From Desulfospira joergensenii DSM 10085 (lineage in GTDB: Bacteria > Desulfobacterota > Desulfobacteria > Desulfobacterales > Desulfobacteraceae), in assembly GCF_000420085.1 (NCBI RefSeq), contig NZ_ATUG01000003.1:124001-188000 (forward strand): a DNA stretch of 64,000 bases, given 5' to 3'. Every line of letters starts with the position of its first letter. Position 1 is the first letter of the stretch. This document shows positions 41,720-51,222 of the stretch, in pieces. The notes beneath the pieces were generated by a model. That model had not been told where the DNA came from, ran no database searches, and saw nothing but the letters and a program-made list of their open reading frames with translations. The position numbers and the translations under genes were made by a program.

Positions 41720-42877
41720 TCAGATCAGTGCCGACAATTTATCAATGACGGTTTGAACCTCCTCATCCTTTAAGGCCGGGAACAGGGGCAGGCTGAGGCA
41801 TCTGGAGTAATAGGTCTCAGCCTGGTAGCATTTTTTTTTGGTATACCCGTATTTTTTTGCATAATAGGGCTGGAAATGGATGGGAATATAATGGACCTGG
41901 CAGAAAATATTTTCAGCGGCAAGCCCTTGATAAACTTTTTTGCGGACAGAACTGCCTCCCCTGAACTGTATAGGATAGAGGTGGGGGCAGGCGGTTTTCC
42001 CCAGTTCCTGCGGGGGCAGGATCAGCCGGTCATCGTCTTTAAAGGCTTTATTGTAGAGCCTGGCGATTTCCTGTCTGCGGGCCCGGAACTCGTCTATCCG
42101 GCTAAGCTGGGAGACTCCCAGAGCGCACTGAATATCGGTGATTCTGTAATTGAACCCGGGGGTTTCCATTTCATAGTACCAGGGGCCGTGCTCCTCGTTG
42201 AGTTCCCGGTTTTTGACCATACCGTGGTTTCGAAGGGTCTTGAGCCTGAAGGCCAAATCATCGTCATTGGTGAGAATTGCCCCCCCCTCTCCTGCGGTGA
42301 CGGTCTTTGCCGGATGAAAGGAGAAGATGGCCAGGTCGGAATGGGCACAGGAACCGCAGGCATAGGTCCGGCCCTCAAAGGTATAAGTGGAGCCGATGGC
42401 ATGGGCGGCATCTTCAATGACGGCAAATCCAAACCGTTGGGCCAGGGATCTTATGGCAGGCAGGTCGGCAGGCATGCCTGCAAAGTCGACCGGGATGACC
42501 AGCCTGGGCGGTTGATTTGAAAGGCAGTACGCCTCCAGTTTTTCAGGGTCCATGCAAAGGGTGAGGGGGTTGATATCGATAAAATCGGTTTTGCCTCCGC
42601 AGTATTCAATGCAATTGGCCGATGCCAGGAAAGAAATGGGAGAGGTCAGGCCGAGATCCGGGGCAGAGATTTCCAGGGCCAGACAGGCCAGGTGAAGGGC
42701 TGCGGTTCCGTTGGTGCAGGCAATTGCGTGCCCGGCTCCGGTAAGTTGGCAAAGACGAGCTTCGAATTTTTCAATTTCCGGTCCGGTGGTGAGAAAAGAA
42801 GAATCAAGGGTGCGGACAACCGCCCGGATATCCTCTTCATGGATCCATTGTCTGGCATAGGGAATGGATTTGGTCAT
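41720..42877 (-). CDS. DegT/DnrJ family sugar aminotransferase, PseC-like
   Basis: This 385-residue PLP enzyme starts MTKSIPYARQWIHEEDI. The Schiff-base Lys191 is in FSFHPAK and the PLP-contacting Asp is in VIEDAAHAIG. The pattern closely resembles PseC, which makes UDP-4-amino-4,6-dideoxy-AltNAc for pseudaminic acid used on flagellin. ATG at 42877 has AGGAG at six bases and is preferred over the longer frame to 42907. No other pse gene is present in the window, so the pathway must be completed elsewhere or the substrate differs. It is cotranscribed with rsmE. Confidence 0.8.
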   Translation of the reverse strand: MTKSIPYARQWIHEEDIRAVVRTLDSSFLTTGPEIEKFEARLCQLTGAGHAIACTNGTAALHLACLALEISAPDLGLTSPISFLASANCIEYCGGKTDFIDINPLTLCMDPEKLEAYCLSNQPPRLVIPVDFAGMPADLPAIRSLAQRFGFAVIEDAAHAIGSTYTFEGRTYACGSCAHSDLAIFSFHPAKTVTAGEGGAILTNDDDLAFRLKTLRNHGMVKNRELNEEHGPWYYEMETPGFNYRITDIQCALGVSQLSRIDEFRARRQEIARLYNKAFKDDDRLILPPQELGKTACPHLYPIQFRGGSSVRKKVYQGLAAENIFCQVHYIPIHFQPYYAKKYGYTKKKCYQAETYYSRCLSLPLFPALKDEEVQTVIDKLSALI

Positions 42878-42982
42878 GGGGGCTCCTCGTGTAAAAAAAG
42901 ATGCCAAGAAGAATACGTGAAACCCGGGAAAAATACAATCCCTATCCTTGACAGGTTCCAGGATTCCCCCTTTAACAATTCA

Positions 42983-43011
42983 TTGACACTTTGTTATGGG
43001 TTTGATAGTTT
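42983..43011 (+). promoter_or_regulatory. Sigma70-type promoter before the acidic small gene
   Basis: TTGACA (42983-42988) is separated by 17 bases from TAGTTT (43006-43011). A second TTGACA occurs upstream at 42948-42953. The gene start at 43069 is 58 bases downstream of the -10. Confidence 0.5.
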
Positions 43012-43068
43012 TTTGTTTCCGTGGAAAATTGGCAGAATCGGTTAATTTTCAATGAAAGTGAGGAGAGT

Positions 43069-43428
43069 ATGACTGAAGATCAAGAACTGGATGATGAAAT
43101 CATCGAATTAACGGAAATTGTTGATGACAGCCTTTCCCGGGACTTGGGCAAAGAATCCTTTGACGGGGAGGTCATGGAACTTGACGATGTCGAATCTGGG
43201 GATGAAGATTTTCAGAATGTCCCTTCCCTTGAATCCGATGGAGGGGTCGATCTTTCAAAGGTTTCTTCGGACAGGGTCGAAGCTGCCCTTGAACGGGTCA
43301 TCGAAAAGAAGTTCGCAGGAAAAATCGAAACCATTCTCTTTGAGGTCATTGAAAAGATGATCGAAAAGGAAATCAAGGAAATCAAGGCAAGCCTTCAAAA
43401 GGATCTGGATCAGATCGGCAGCGATTGA
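43069..43428 (+). CDS. Acidic small protein with C-terminal coiled coil
   Basis: This 119-residue acidic protein starts MTEDQELDDEIIELTEIVDD. The N-terminal half is Asp/Glu-rich and probably disordered. The C-terminal half is a long helix with heptad-like hydrophobics (ALERVIEKKFAGKIETILFE, then MIEKEIKEIKASL). The ATG at 43069 has GAGGAGAG just upstream; the longer frame from GTG at 43021 is less likely. I do not recognise a characterised family. It immediately precedes valS and has its own promoter. Confidence 0.7.
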   Translation: MTEDQELDDEIIELTEIVDDSLSRDLGKESFDGEVMELDDVESGDEDFQNVPSLESDGGVDLSKVSSDRVEAALERVIEKKFAGKIETILFEVIEKMIEKEIKEIKASLQKDLDQIGSD

Positions 43429-43508
43429 TTTTCAGCATCATTTAAATTTATCTGGGTATGGGGATGTATATCCCCTTTTTCATTAATAAGGGTTTTAGGA
43501 GTGAATTT

Positions 43509-46166
43509 ATGGGTTCGGATGCTCTGGACAAAGGATATGAGCCTTCGGGGATCGAAGAAAAATGGTATAAGTACTGGCTGGACAAGGGCTTTTTCAAGGC
43601 AGAGGACTCGAGCGAAAAACCGGGATTCTCCATTGTAATTCCGCCGCCCAATGTTACCGGGGTGCTTCACATGGGCCATGCCCTGAACAACGTGATCCAG
43701 GATATCATGTGCCGGTACCGGAGACTTCTGGGATACAATGTCCTCTGGATGCCGGGAACCGACCATGCCGGAATTGCCACCCAGAATGTGGTGGAAAGAG
43801 ACCTGGCAGTCAAGGGCCAGACCCGGGACATGCTGGGCCGGGAGGCGTTCATTGACCAGGTCTGGAAATGGCGTGAAAAATCAGGCGGTGCCATCATCAA
43901 CCAGCTCAAGCGTCTGGGGGCATCCTGCGACTGGGACCGGGAAAGATTCACCATGGACGAGGGCCTGTCCGATGCCGTACGAAAGGTCTTTGTCAGGCTC
44001 TATAAGGAAGGGCTGATCTATGAGGGCCAGTACATCATCAACTGGTGCCCCCGATGCAGAACAGCCCTGGCCGATCTTGAGGTGGAATATGAGGAAAAAG
44101 ACTCCTACCTCTACTATATCCGCTACCCGTTCAAGGGAAAGAAAAAAGGACTCACCGTGGCCACGACCCGTCCGGAAACCCTGTTCGGGGATACGGCCGT
44201 AGCCGTAAATCCCAATGATGAAAGGTTTGCCGACCTGACCGAAACAGAGGTGCTCCTTCCCCTGACGGACCGAATGATCCCCATTATCCGGGATGACTAT
44301 GTGGACACCGGTTTCGGCACCGGAGCCCTTAAGGTGACCCCTGCCCATGATCCCAATGACTTTCATCTTGGAGAGAAGCACAATCTGGAGAAACTCAAGG
44401 TAATCGCCGATGACGGGACCATGCTGGAAGGGGCAGGACCCTTCAAGGGACTGGACCGGTTTGAATGCCGGAAACAGGCCCTGGAAAAACTAAGTGAACT
44501 GGGGCTCCTTGAAAAGAAAGAACCCTTAAAGCACAGTGTGGGCAACTGCTACCGCTGCCACACCGACGTGGAACCTTCCATTTCCAAGCAGTGGTTCGTA
44601 AAGGTCGCTCCCCTGGCCCAGAAAGCGAGCGAGGCCGTCCGGAGCGGGAGGACAAAGATCATTCCCGATACCTGGTCCAAGACCTATTTTGAATGGATGG
44701 ACAATATCCGGGACTGGTGCATCTCCAGGCAGATCTGGTGGGGCCACCGGATCCCGGTCTGGAAATGTCCCGGATGCGGGGAGGTGATTGTGGAAGAGAC
44801 AGATCCTGAATCCTGTCCTTCCTGCGGGTCCAAAGAAATTGTCCAGGAAACCGATGTTCTGGACACCTGGTTTTCCAGTGCGCTCTGGCCTTTTTCCACC
44901 ATGGGATGGCCCAAGGATACCGATCTGCTCAAGACCTTTTATCCTACCAATGTCCTGGTTACTGGATTTGACATCCTCTTTTTCTGGGTGGCCCGGATGA
45001 TGATGATGGGCATCCATTTCATGGACGAGGTTCCCTTTGACGATGTCTATATCCATGCCCTGGTCCGGGACGAACACGGAAAGAAGATGAGCAAGTCCAA
45101 GGGCAATGTCATCGATCCCTTAAAGGTTATCGACCAATACGGGGCAGATGCCTTCCGATTCACCCTGGCCGCCTTTGCCGCCCAGGGACGGGATGTGAAG
45201 ATGTCCGAATCCAGAGTGGAGGGATACCGCCATTTTGTCAACAAACTCTGGAACGCCTCCCGGTTTGCCCTCATGCACATGGATGAGGAGAGCTTAGGAT
45301 TTGAACAGGATAAGCTATCCCTGCCGGAAAAATGGATCCTGTCCAGATCGGCAGCCACTGCCCTGGCCGTGAAACAGGGAATAGAGACCTATCGGTTCAA
45401 CGAGGCAGCCTCGGCTGCCTATCAATTTGTCTGGCATGAATTCTGCGACTGGTATATTGAGACTGCAAAGCCCTCTCTTTATGAAAAAGAGGGCAGGGCC
45501 AGAAAGGAAACCTCCAGGGGGGTTCTGGCAAAGGTGTTGGAAGATATCCTGGTCATGCTCCATCCCTTTATGCCCTTTGTTACCGAAGAGATCTATCATA
45601 TCCTGCCCAGCACAACCGGGTCTGTCATGGCGGCTTCCTTTCCCTATGATGAAGAGAGCTTTGAACTCCACAGGGATCAAAAGGTTGAACAGGATATGGG
45701 CTTTCTCTTTGACCTGATTTCCGGGATCCGGAATATCAGGAGCGAAATGAATATTCAGCCCTCCACCAAGATTAAGGTTCTGGCCCATGCAGATGATGAA
45801 AAAGAAAAGATCATCCTTGCCGAGAACAAGGCCATCATCGTGAATCTGGCCTCTCTGGAGAGCTTTTATTTCTGCGATACAGATTCCATACCATCCTCTT
45901 CTGCAGCATCGGTTACTTCCGCCACCACTTGTTATGTCTCCCTGGAAGGGGTGATTGATTTTCAAAAAGAAACAAAGCGTCTGGAAAAGGAAAAGGAAAA
46001 AAATACCAAAGAGCTGATCGGGGTTCAAAAGAGACTGAACAACGAGAGCTTTCTGGATAAAGCCCCTGAAGAAGTCATTAAAAAGGTTAAAACCCTGCAC
46101 AGGGAACTGGAAGAGAAAAATGAAAAACTCCAGGCCAGCCTGGACCGTATAAGGAAAATGCAATAG
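43509..46166 (+). CDS. valS: Valine--tRNA ligase
   Basis: This 885-residue class I synthetase has HMGH as its HIGH motif in the PPPNVTGVLHMGHALN segment, an editing domain (TTRPETLFGDTAVAVN) and KMSKS in EHGKKMSKSKGNVIDP. A C-terminal ValS coiled coil is visible (FQKETKRLEKEKEKNTKEL). ATG at 43509 has TTAGGAG upstream and is preferred over ATG at 43458. It charges tRNA-Val. Confidence 0.96.
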   Translation: MGSDALDKGYEPSGIEEKWYKYWLDKGFFKAEDSSEKPGFSIVIPPPNVTGVLHMGHALNNVIQDIMCRYRRLLGYNVLWMPGTDHAGIATQNVVERDLAVKGQTRDMLGREAFIDQVWKWREKSGGAIINQLKRLGASCDWDRERFTMDEGLSDAVRKVFVRLYKEGLIYEGQYIINWCPRCRTALADLEVEYEEKDSYLYYIRYPFKGKKKGLTVATTRPETLFGDTAVAVNPNDERFADLTETEVLLPLTDRMIPIIRDDYVDTGFGTGALKVTPAHDPNDFHLGEKHNLEKLKVIADDGTMLEGAGPFKGLDRFECRKQALEKLSELGLLEKKEPLKHSVGNCYRCHTDVEPSISKQWFVKVAPLAQKASEAVRSGRTKIIPDTWSKTYFEWMDNIRDWCISRQIWWGHRIPVWKCPGCGEVIVEETDPESCPSCGSKEIVQETDVLDTWFSSALWPFSTMGWPKDTDLLKTFYPTNVLVTGFDILFFWVARMMMMGIHFMDEVPFDDVYIHALVRDEHGKKMSKSKGNVIDPLKVIDQYGADAFRFTLAAFAAQGRDVKMSESRVEGYRHFVNKLWNASRFALMHMDEESLGFEQDKLSLPEKWILSRSAATALAVKQGIETYRFNEAASAAYQFVWHEFCDWYIETAKPSLYEKEGRARKETSRGVLAKVLEDILVMLHPFMPFVTEEIYHILPSTTGSVMAASFPYDEESFELHRDQKVEQDMGFLFDLISGIRNIRSEMNIQPSTKIKVLAHADDEKEKIILAENKAIIVNLASLESFYFCDTDSIPSSSAASVTSATTCYVSLEGVIDFQKETKRLEKEKEKNTKELIGVQKRLNNESFLDKAPEEVIKKVKTLHRELEEKNEKLQASLDRIRKMQ

Positions 46167-46176
46167 GCCTTCATCC

Positions 46177-47013
46177 ATGAATCTTACGGAACAGATCATC
46201 TCCCTGGCCCTGTTTGAGGATTCCGGGCTGGGGGATATTACTTCGGAGAGCATCCTGGACTCCGGCCACCGGGGAAAGGGAATCATGCTGGCAAAGGAGT
46301 CTTTCGTCCTTGCCGGCATTGAAGTGGCCAAAAAGGTTTTTTATTCCCTGGATCCCGGGATTGAGTGCAGGTCCGGATTTACCGACGGGGACCGGATATC
46401 CGAGGGTGAAATTCTTTTCGAGGCCCGGGGCAGGCTCATTGATCTACTCAAGGGAGAACGGGTTGCATTAAACTTTCTCCAGCGCCTCTCCGGCATTGCC
46501 ACCCTGACCCGCACCTATGTGGAAACCCTGGGGAGTCCGCCGGACAATCCCGGGGTCAGGCTCGTGGACACCCGGAAGACCACCCCCGGCTGGAGATGCC
46601 TGGAAAAAGAAGCCGTGAGGGCAGGGGGAGGATACAACCACAGGTTTTCCCTGTTTGACGGTATTTTGATCAAGGACAATCATATTGCTGCGGCAGGTAG
46701 CATTGAAAAAGCGGTCCGGGCGGTAAAATCCAGGACCTCCCACCTTATGAAGATAGAGGTGGAGGTCTCTTCCATGGATGAGGTAAAAGAGGCGGTGAAA
46801 TCCGGGGCCGACGTGATCATGCTCGACAATATGAGTCCCCCTGACATGGAGCAGGCAGTGGAATACATCAAAGGACGGGCGATTGTGGAAGCCTCGGGCA
46901 ACGTCTGTCTGGAAACCCTGAAGCGCATTGCCTCCACAGGCGTGGACGTGATCTCCTGCGGATCCCTGACCCATCAGGCCCGGTCCGTGGACATCTCCAT
47001 GCGGATATCTTGA
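46177..47013 (+). CDS. nadC: Nicotinate-nucleotide pyrophosphorylase (carboxylating)
   Basis: This 278-residue protein has the NadC signature DTRKTTPGWRCLEKEAV, then GGGYNHRFSLFDGILIKDNHI, and a closing glycine-rich SCGSLTH phosphate-binding region. It converts quinolinate and PRPP to nicotinate mononucleotide in NAD synthesis. It follows valS by 10 bases, so it is probably in the same transcript. It converges on the response regulator-GGDEF gene. Confidence 0.95.
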   Translation: MNLTEQIISLALFEDSGLGDITSESILDSGHRGKGIMLAKESFVLAGIEVAKKVFYSLDPGIECRSGFTDGDRISEGEILFEARGRLIDLLKGERVALNFLQRLSGIATLTRTYVETLGSPPDNPGVRLVDTRKTTPGWRCLEKEAVRAGGGYNHRFSLFDGILIKDNHIAAAGSIEKAVRAVKSRTSHLMKIEVEVSSMDEVKEAVKSGADVIMLDNMSPPDMEQAVEYIKGRAIVEASGNVCLETLKRIASTGVDVISCGSLTHQARSVDISMRIS

Positions 47014-47017
47014 TTTT

Positions 47018-47914
47018 TCAGCTATAGGTCAGACGGTTCCGGCCGCTTTCCTTGGATTTGTACAGGGCCTTGTCCGTCCGTTTGATAAAAGAGGTGACAT
47101 CTTCGTCCCGGTTGAGTTCGCTGGCCCCGATGGAGACTGTAACCACGGCCTTTACCCCGGGTTCGGGCTCAAATACCTCCGAGGCGATCAGGTCCTTGAT
47201 CCTGGCCCCCACCACACAGGCTCTTTTCAGACCGGTCTCGGGAAGGATAATGGCAAATTCTTCACCGCCGTAGCGATAGGCCGTATCCATGGAACGCATG
47301 CACGAAGAGATCACCCTGCCGATACCCATGAGCACCTTGTCACCTTCCAGATGCCCCCAGGTGTCGTTGTAGTTCTTAAAGAAGTCTATATCGAGAATCA
47401 GCAGGGAGAGAGCCCTTGAATAGCGGTTGAATCTCTGGATTTCAAGTTTGATCTGGCGGAAGAACTGCCGGGAGTTGTGGAGCCCGGTCAGGGCGTCTGT
47501 GATGGCCAGCTGCTCCATATCCTTGAGCATCTTGGTCCTCTCCCTTTTAAAGGCCGCTTCCCTGAGAACCCGTTTCAGTCTGAGGTCAAGTTCCTCGAAT
47601 CTGAAGGGTTTGAAGATAAAATCACTGGCTCCGGCCTTGACCGCCTCTTCATAGGAGTACTCTGCACTATAGCCGGTCATGACCATGACATCGGCATGAT
47701 GCTTCTTTTTGATCTCCATTGTGAGTTCAAGACCGTCCATTCCCTGCATCATGATATCGGTGAGGACCACATCGGCGTGAAAAGATTCAAGTATCTGCAG
47801 GGCATCCTCAGCACTGGATGCGCTTTTCACAGTATAACCGAGTATTTTGAGATATTCTTCCACGGATTCTTTGATTGCGGTATCGTCATCAACTATGAGA
47901 ATGGAATTTGCCAT
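47018..47914 (-). CDS. Response regulator with GGDEF domain (diguanylate cyclase)
   Basis: This 298-residue protein has a receiver domain (residues 1-120) with the acidic pair in VDDD and the phosphoacceptor Asp in VVLTDIMMQGMDG. A C-terminal GGDEF domain carries the catalytic motif GGEEF and LLILDIDFFKNYNDTWGH. It would make c-di-GMP in response to phosphorylation. ATG at 47914 has AGGAG at seven bases and is preferred over the longer frame to 47992. No histidine kinase is adjacent, so it is an orphan regulator. Confidence 0.92.
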   Translation of the reverse strand: MANSILIVDDDTAIKESVEEYLKILGYTVKSASSAEDALQILESFHADVVLTDIMMQGMDGLELTMEIKKKHHADVMVMTGYSAEYSYEEAVKAGASDFIFKPFRFEELDLRLKRVLREAAFKRERTKMLKDMEQLAITDALTGLHNSRQFFRQIKLEIQRFNRYSRALSLLILDIDFFKNYNDTWGHLEGDKVLMGIGRVISSCMRSMDTAYRYGGEEFAIILPETGLKRACVVGARIKDLIASEVFEPEPGVKAVVTVSIGASELNRDEDVTSFIKRTDKALYKSKESGRNRLTYS

Positions 47915-48043
47915 TGTCGGCTCCTGGAAAGACAGGTTAGTAAAGAGGGAAATCTTGACTCTTTTTTGCTCAATTGATAAATGTATGGGCATAGAATTAA
48001 ACTAAAACCAGGATATTTGTCAACATCTTAGTTAGGAGCTTTA

Positions 48044-49861
48044 TTGAAACTCAATAGAAAAAATATCAGGAATTTTTCCATCATTGCCCACATTGACCAT
48101 GGAAAATCAACCCTTTCCGACAGGTTGATTCAACTGACCGGAATTATTTCCGACAGGGACATGAAAGATCAGATTCTGGATTCCATGGACATTGAAAGGG
48201 AAAGGGGAATCACCATCAAGTCCCAGACCGTTTCCCTTCCCTATACCGGCCCCGACGGTATTGAATATCTGCTCAACCTCATTGACACTCCGGGCCATGT
48301 GGATTTTTCCTATGAAGTATCCAGGGCCCTGGCCTCCTGCGAGGGAGCTTTGATCATTGTTGACGCCACCCAGGGCGTGGAGGCCCAGACCCTGGCCAAC
48401 CTATACCTTGCCATGGAGCATGACCTTTCCATTATCCCCGTGATCAACAAGATCGACCTCCCTTCGGCCGCCATTGACTGGGTCAAGGATCAGATCGAAG
48501 AGGATCTGGGTCTGGACAGTGAGAAGGCCCTGCTGGTATCGGCCAAGGCCGGAACCGGGGTGGACATGATCTTTGATGCCATTATCCAGGGAATACCGGG
48601 CCCGGAATCGGAAAAAGAGGATGTCCTGGATGAAGAAGGGTTCAAGGCCCTGATCTTTGATTCCCACTATGATGCCTTTCGGGGAACCATTGTCCATTTC
48701 CGGATTTTTCAGGGCCATGTCAAAAAGGGCGACCGGATCATGTTCATGTCCAATAACGCCCAGTATAAGGTTGAAGAGGTGGGACTCTTCCAGATTAAAA
48801 GAAAACCCCAGGACAGGCTCATTTCCGGACAGGTGGGGTATTGTATTGCCGGGATCAAGAACATATCCGATGTGAAGATCGGCGACACCGTGACCATGCC
48901 GGACCGGAAATGTGATGCCCCCATGGGAGGGTTCCGAGAACCTACGCCGGTTGTGTTTTCCTCCATGTATCCCGTGGCCTCCGACGATTACGAGGAACTG
49001 ACAGAGGCCCTGGAGAAACTCAAGCTCAACGATGCCTCCCTGATATATGAAAAGGACAGCTCCGTTGCCCTTGGATTCGGGTATCGGTGCGGGTTCCTGG
49101 GGCTTCTCCATCTTGAGGTGGTCCAGGAACGGCTGGAAAGGGAGTACGACATCTCCCTGATCCTGACCTCTCCCTCGGTGCAGTATGAGATCACCCGGAC
49201 CGACGGAGAGGTCCTTATCATCGATAACCCCGTGGCCTATCCGGACCCGGCCGAGATCACCAGGATCAGGGAGCCCTTTATCAATGCCTCCATCATCGTA
49301 CCGGACAAATACATGGGCAATGTCATGCAGGTCTGTCATGAATTTCGGGGGGTGAGCACCAACTACCAATACCTGACCTCCAACCGTATGGAAATGCGGT
49401 TTGAACTGCCCCTGGCCGAGGTGGTTTACGAGTTTTACGACCGGCTCAAGTCCGTGACCCAGGGATACGGATCCTTTGATTATCAAATCGCCGGGTACCG
49501 GGAAACCGATCTGGTAAAGCTCGATTTTCTGATCAACGGTGAAAGGGTGGATGCCCTGTCCCAGCTCATTCACCGGGACAAGGCCGAGGCCAGGGCCCGG
49601 GTCGCCTGCAAGAAGCTCAGGGAAGAGATTCCCCGGCAGCAGTTCAAGATCCCGATCCAGGGTGCCATCGGCGGCAAGATCATATCCAGGGAGACCATTT
49701 CTGCCTTTCGAAAAGATGTGACCGCCAAATGTTACGGGGGAGATATCTCCAGGAAAAGAAAACTTCTGGAAAAGCAGAAAAAGGGCAAAAAACGTATGAA
49801 GATGGTGGGAAGCGTTGAAATTCCCCAGTCTGCCTTTCTGTCAGTTCTTAAATCCGATTAA
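48044..49861 (+). CDS. lepA: Elongation factor 4 (LepA)
   Basis: This 605-residue translational GTPase starts KLNRKNIRNFSIIAHIDHGKSTL. G-motifs are AHIDHGKST, DTPGH and NKID, and the LepA-specific C-terminal domain ends with GGDISRKRKLLEKQKKGKKRM. The start codon is TTG, with TTAGGAG upstream. LepA back-translocates stalled ribosomes. It is divergent from the response regulator-GGDEF gene. Confidence 0.96.
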   Translation: MKLNRKNIRNFSIIAHIDHGKSTLSDRLIQLTGIISDRDMKDQILDSMDIERERGITIKSQTVSLPYTGPDGIEYLLNLIDTPGHVDFSYEVSRALASCEGALIIVDATQGVEAQTLANLYLAMEHDLSIIPVINKIDLPSAAIDWVKDQIEEDLGLDSEKALLVSAKAGTGVDMIFDAIIQGIPGPESEKEDVLDEEGFKALIFDSHYDAFRGTIVHFRIFQGHVKKGDRIMFMSNNAQYKVEEVGLFQIKRKPQDRLISGQVGYCIAGIKNISDVKIGDTVTMPDRKCDAPMGGFREPTPVVFSSMYPVASDDYEELTEALEKLKLNDASLIYEKDSSVALGFGYRCGFLGLLHLEVVQERLEREYDISLILTSPSVQYEITRTDGEVLIIDNPVAYPDPAEITRIREPFINASIIVPDKYMGNVMQVCHEFRGVSTNYQYLTSNRMEMRFELPLAEVVYEFYDRLKSVTQGYGSFDYQIAGYRETDLVKLDFLINGERVDALSQLIHRDKAEARARVACKKLREEIPRQQFKIPIQGAIGGKIISRETISAFRKDVTAKCYGGDISRKRKLLEKQKKGKKRMKMVGSVEIPQSAFLSVLKSD

Positions 49862-50442
49862 GAGGTTATGAAACAGAAGCAAAAAGAGAAAAAAGGGAGT
49901 TTGCAAAAATCAGAAGGGTTTCGATCCCAGGGCATCCAGGACGGAAGCCACCGCCATATGGCCCAAAGATCCTGTACCGGAGAAGATGAGGCCCTTCTGA
50001 TCCCCTTAAAAATCTAAGGGAAACAATGAATTCCAGAGACACATTTGGGTGGGCTCCTGATCTGCGCCTGTTCTTTTATGATGATATTTGATATCCCTTC
50101 AGATGGCTTTTTATAAATTTTTTATAGAATGTTGGGGTCTGTTCCGCTGACATCCAGCCTCAAAATTTATAGCAACTGACCCTGAACTTCCCTCCAGCAT
50201 CTATAATTTGATTCACTGGACAATCCGACCGTCATGCTTCACCTTGGCGATATCCCGTGTCCATGAATGGAAAAATAAAACGATAAGGGGATAAAACCCT
50301 TCCCCTTGTCAAAGGTACCCAAATTCGCAAAAGGAAGGTTCCATGCTCCAATCCGGTAATTGGTTGTATTTTATTGGGGTCGGTTTTTGAATGGAAAGAG
50401 GAAGGCGCTGTAAAAATAAATAGTAAGGGAAAGGGGACGCCC
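49862..50442. other. Long gene-poor interval (about 580 bases)
   Basis: No convincing gene was found. On the minus strand near 49910-50000, a short open stretch reads KGLIFSGTGSLGHMAVAS, a glycine-rich, coding-looking fragment that ends in a stop and has no start. It may be a gene remnant. The rest is AT-rich and probably holds the promoter of the enoyl-CoA hydratase operon, but no hexamer pair was convincing. Confidence 0.4.
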
Positions 50443-51207
50443 ATGGAGTACGAATGCATCATCTTTGAAAAAAAAGAAAAGCTGGGTCTGATCAAACTCA
50501 ACCGGCCCAAAGTGCTGAATGCCATGAACCGGCAGCTCTGGATTGAAATCCAGGATGCTCTGGAAATGGTCCGGCAGGACAAGGATATCAAGGCCTTGAT
50601 CATTACCGGTGAGGGCAGGGCATTTTCAACGGGTGCCGATCTTAAAGATTCCAAAGGCCGGAGTATTGAAGAGTATAGAAATTATCTTGAATCCCTCCAG
50701 GAGGCCTCCAGAAAAATCATCCGGTTTGAAAAGCCGATCATCGCCGCAATCAACGGGTATGCACTGGGATCGGGATACGAATTGGCCCTGGCCTGTGATA
50801 TCCGAATCGCAGCCAAAGAGGCCCTGATCGGATCCCCCGAGGCCAAGGTCACCTCGTCCGTAACCGGAGGCGCTTTCCGGCTGGTCCAGGATCTGATCGG
50901 ACCGGCAAAGGCCCGGGAGCTTCTGTTCACGGCTGAGTACATTAATGGTGAGGAGGCCCAACGGATCGGTCTGGTCAACCGGTGTGTTCCCCTGGAAAAT
51001 CTAATGGATGAGGCCTTGGCCATGGCGGAGAAGATCGCAGCCAACTCTTCATTTTCCCTGAAGCTCATCAAGAAGGGGCTGCTCATGGCCCAGGGGGAGT
51101 GCAGCATGGAAACCCTTATGGACTACGAGATTGAAGCCTGTCTGGCATGTGTATCGACGAAAGAAAGGGAAGAATCCCTGGAAGATTTTGAAAACCGGAA
51201 AAAATAA
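50443..51207 (+). CDS. Enoyl-CoA hydratase/isomerase family protein
   Basis: This 254-residue crotonase-fold protein has the oxyanion-hole motifs AFSTGADLKD and AAINGYALGSGYELALACDIRIA. Catalytic-type residues follow in IGSPEAKVTSSVTGGAFRLVQ, though in place of the usual E-x-x-x-G-[IL]-x-P-x-x-G it has an E-A-K-V-T-S pattern. ATG at 50443 has AAGGGG at six bases and is preferred over TTG at 50374. It would hydrate or isomerise an enoyl-CoA. It is followed 15 bases later by an ADP-forming acyl-CoA synthetase, so it probably handles the activated substrate. Confidence 0.85.
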   Translation: MEYECIIFEKKEKLGLIKLNRPKVLNAMNRQLWIEIQDALEMVRQDKDIKALIITGEGRAFSTGADLKDSKGRSIEEYRNYLESLQEASRKIIRFEKPIIAAINGYALGSGYELALACDIRIAAKEALIGSPEAKVTSSVTGGAFRLVQDLIGPAKARELLFTAEYINGEEAQRIGLVNRCVPLENLMDEALAMAEKIAANSSFSLKLIKKGLLMAQGECSMETLMDYEIEACLACVSTKEREESLEDFENRKK

Positions 51208-51222
51208 GCAAAGGAAAAGATC

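Noticed and set aside
48401..49573. Leftward 390-codon open frame opposite lepA
   Set aside because: Antisense to lepA, with a His/Gly/Pro-biased sequence and no family resemblance.
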